From HGM11368 sp051883455 (GTDB taxonomy: Bacteria > Bacillota > Clostridia > Christensenellales > UBA3700), in assembly GCA_051883455.1 (NCBI GenBank), contig JBJETT010000007.1, positions 1-64,000 of the forward strand: a stretch of DNA of 64,000 nt. Reading direction: 5' to 3'. Numbering within the stretch: position 1 is the first letter of the stretch; each line of letters starts with the position of its first letter. This document shows positions 61,040 through 64,000 of this stretch, one piece after another. The notes under the pieces were generated by a model. The model was not told the DNA's origin. It worked only from the letters and a program-made list of their open reading frames with translations, and did no database searches. A program made the translations under genes and the position numbers.

Positions 61040-64000
61040 ATGTCAGAAGTAAACAATTTTGATTCTATTCAAATAGGCGTAGCATCTCCGGAAAAAATCA
61101 GGTCTTGGTCGCACGGTGAAGTCACCAAACCTGAAACAATCAATTACAGAACTCAAAAGCCTGAAAAGGACGGCTTGTTCTGCGAAAGAATTTTCGGACC
61201 AACCAAAGACTGGGAATGTAATTGCGGTAAGTATAAGCGTGTAAGATACAAGGGCGTTATCTGCGACAAGTGTGGCGTAGAAGTAACCAAAAAAATCGTG
61301 CGTCGTGAAAGAATGGGACATATCGAACTTGCTTGTCCCGTATCGCACATTTGGTACTTTAAGGGCGTGCCTTCGCGTATCAGCATTGCGCTCGATATGT
61401 CTCCTAAGGACGTAGAACACGTACTCTATTATAGCAAATACGTAGTTATCGACCCGGGTAGAACTGATTTTCTCGTCAAGCAAGTCATCGACGACAAAGA
61501 ATACTTTGAGGCGATAGACAAGTTTGGACAAGGCTCTTTTAAGGCGGGCAGAGGCGCAGAAGCAGTCAAAGAATTGCTGATGGCAATCGACCTTGACAAA
61601 GAGTCCAAAGAGCTCAAAGATATCGTTGCTACCACCCAAGGACAAAGAAGAATTAAGGCTGTCAAGCGTCTTGAAGTCATCGAGTCCTTTAGAATAAGCA
61701 ACAACAGACCTGAGTGGATGATACTCGACGTGTTGCCAGTATTGCCACCTGAGCTTAGACCAATGGTACCGCTCGACGGCGGAAGATACGCAGCCAGCGA
61801 CCTCAACGACCTCTATCGTCGCGTAATTAACCGTAACAATCGTCTTAAGAAGTTGATAGAAATGGGCTCTCCTGAGATCATTATCATCAACGAAAAGCGT
61901 ATGTTGCAAGAAGCCGTTGACGCTTTGATAGACAACGGTAGAAGAGGAAAGCCTGTTACGGGCGCCGGCAATAGAGAACTCAAATCTCTCACCAGCATGC
62001 TCAAAGGTAAACAAGGTCGTTTCCGTCAAAACTTGCTTGGTAAGCGTGTAGACTATTCGGGACGTTCGGTTATCGTAGTAGGACCAGAGCTCAAAATGTA
62101 CCAATGCGGTATTCCTAAGGAAATGGCACTCGAGCTCTTCAAGCCTTTCGTAACGAGAAAGCTTATCGAGTATGGCAAATGCCAAAACCCTAAGGCTGCC
62201 AAGAAGATATTGTCCAAAGCACAAGACCTCATCATCTGGGATATCTTGGAAGAAGTCATCAAGGATCACCCTGTACTTCTCAACCGTGCGCCTTCTTTGC
62301 ACAGACTCTCTATACAAGCCTTTGAGCCTGTATTGGTAGAAGGTAGAGCAATCAAGTTGCATCCGTTGGTGTGCGGTGCGTTCAACGCCGACTTCGACGG
62401 TGACCAAATGGCAGTACACGTACCACTCAGCGTAGAGGCAAGAGCAGAAGCAAGATTTTTGATGTTGTCTACCAACAATATCCTCAAACTTTCCGACGGT
62501 AAGGCAGTCGTTTCGCCATCGCAAGATATGGTCATCGGTAGTTACTACTTGACTATCGACAAGGACGGCGGTTTGGGCGAAGGCAGATGCTTCCGCAACG
62601 CCAACGAAGCGTTGATGGCATACCAAGACAAGCAAATCGAATTGCAGTCTAAGATTAGAGTGAGAGTAGAAAAGGTAATCGACGGACAAAAGTACTCTAA
62701 GATTCTTAATACTACGTTGGGAAGAATTATCTTCAACACCGCCATTCCTCAAGACTTGCACTTCGTACCGAGAGATACTCCTGAGCAACAACTCGATTTG
62801 GAAATAGATATGACGGTTGGCAAAAAGGAATTGTCCAAAATCGTCGAGAGATGCTTCAAATACAAGGGCGCAACCGAAACCTCGGTTATCCTTGACAAAA
62901 TCAAGGCTCAAGGCTTCAAGTATTCTACTATCGGCGCAATAACCACCAGCGTATTCGATATGCACGTGCCTAAGAATAAGAAAGAAGTTATCGCAAGAGC
63001 CGAAGAGGCAGTGCAAAAGCAAGAGAAGCTCTACAAGAGAGGTCTTATCGACGAGCAAAAGAGATACGAGAGCATAGTCGATATTTGGAAAAAAGCCAAA
63101 GAAGAAATCGACAAAGAGTTGGAGAGCACCCTCGGCAGATTCAATCCAATCTGGATGATGGCTAAGTCAGGTGCGCGTGGTAACATATCGCAGATATCTC
63201 AGTTGTGCTCCATGAAAGGTCTGGTGCAAGACCCATCGGGTAAAGTCATCGAGCTTCCTGTAAAGGCGTCGTTCCGTGAAGGCTTGTCGGTGCTCGAATA
63301 CTTCATATCGTCACACGGTGGACGTAAAGGTATGGCGGATACGGCACTTAAGACGGCAGAATCGGGTTATTTGACCAGACGTCTCGTCGACGTAGCTCAA
63401 GAAGTTATCGTGTCCGAGCAAGACTGTGGCGACACCAAGGGTATCGTAGTAGTTAGACCAATGCGTACCCAAAAGATGACCGACGACGACTACAGCGCGG
63501 CACTCAAAGACTTCGTAGAAAGAATTGACGGTAGATTTGCAATAGACGACGTAATCAACCCTGTTACGGGAGAAGTTATCTGTGCTAAGGACGAGATGAT
63601 TACCGCCGATATGGCAGAGGTTATCAAGTCTTGCGGAGTTGCTCAAGTACACGTAAGAACCGTTATGACTTGTAAGTCCAAACACGGCGTATGCGCTAAG
63701 TGCTACGGCAAGAATATGGCTTCCAACAATCCTGTCAAACTCGGTGAGGCAGTCGGTATTATCGCAGCTCAATCTATCGGTGAGCCAGGTACTCAGCTTA
63801 CGATGAGAACTTTCCACACGGGTGGTGTTGCAACGGATAGCGATATTACGGGTGGTCTTCCACGTGTACAAGAGTTGTTCGAAGCCAGACGTCCAAAGGG
63901 TATCGCAGTTGTCAGCGGAATTAAGGGTAAAATCAGCATCAACGAAGAAAAGCATATCATCACCGTTACCCCTGAGAGCGGAGAACCATGCGAATACAAG
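61040..64000 (+). CDS. rpoC: RNA polymerase beta' subunit (5' part)
   Basis: The first 987 codons are present; the gene runs off the window. It starts with ATG at 61040 after GGAGG. The zinc site C60-x-C62...C75-x2-C78 is visible, and the catalytic NADFDGDQM is at 449-457 with its three metal-binding Asp. The bridge-helix and trigger-loop regions follow, including [22 protein letters not shown], seen here as [13 protein letters not shown] and FHTGG near 913-935. A second zinc site lies just before ([13 protein letters not shown]). Codon usage is like that of the nitrogen genes. Confidence 0.98.
   Translation, partial: [987 protein letters not shown]

Noticed and set aside
61043..63058. 671-codon open frame antisense to rpoC
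   Set aside because: Shadow of rpoC, whose sense frame has all family motifs.

Overview
The window looks like one contig of a moderately AT-rich, low-GC Gram-positive-type bacterium. A Clostridia-like, probably uncultured gut or rumen lineage is likely. This is inferred from the type III glutamine synthetase, the split (archaeal-style) glutamate synthase genes linked to an ANTAR protein, LL-diaminopimelate aminotransferase, fused IspDF, an RsgI-type anti-sigma factor, strong AGGAGG ribosome sites and sigma-A promoters. The genetic code is standard: TGA is used as a stop, for example by purB.

Layout. (a) 1-6430: a tRNA-Asn gene followed by an AT-rich genomic island. The last 17 bp of the tRNA region recur twice at the far end, inside a 128-bp tandem repeat that also carries a terminator. 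The island holds an IS3-family transposase and a three-gene operon of nucleotidyltransferase, HEPN-like protein and RecD-like helicase. No integrase is visible. (b) 6532-9972: a Ser/Thr/Ala-rich membrane-anchored surface protein and an MscS channel. (c) 10152-16950, minus strand: split glutamate synthase (five genes), a short GlnA and an ANTAR regulator. The leader contains a terminator that overlaps an ANTAR-like hexaloop hairpin. (d) 17137-37329, plus strand: glnN, an Amt-PII fusion, asnB, purC, purA, purB, guaA, pyrG, purF, carA, carB, dapF and dapL, all tightly spaced. With (c) this is about 27 kb devoted almost entirely to ammonium capture, glutamine/glutamate synthesis and glutamine-dependent amidotransferases. 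(e) 37385-38824: three small genes, two for membrane proteins and one LURP-one-like. (f) 38978-47067: a divergent cassette. A VirD4/TraG-like ATPase and a Sel1-like protein lie on the minus strand. Two large membrane proteins with Rossmann-like and RyR domains, and a small frameshifted winged-helix-like gene, lie on the plus strand. (g) 47168-50041: ECF-type sigma, RsgI-like anti-sigma and an acidic lipoprotein. (h) 50174-56643: nadE, a thioredoxin system, mrp, a MATE transporter, ispDF and rqcP. (i) 57161-64000: rpoB and the first 987 codons of rpoC behind their own promoter and a 626-bp AT-rich gap.

The best candidates for undescribed systems are the NTase/HEPN/helicase operon on the tRNA-Asn island (2016-6052) and the VirD4-like/Sel1/RyR cassette (38978-46536). 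The nitrogen block is conventional in content but unusual in how completely it gathers glutamine-handling enzymes, and both of its divergent leaders carry attenuator-like structures.
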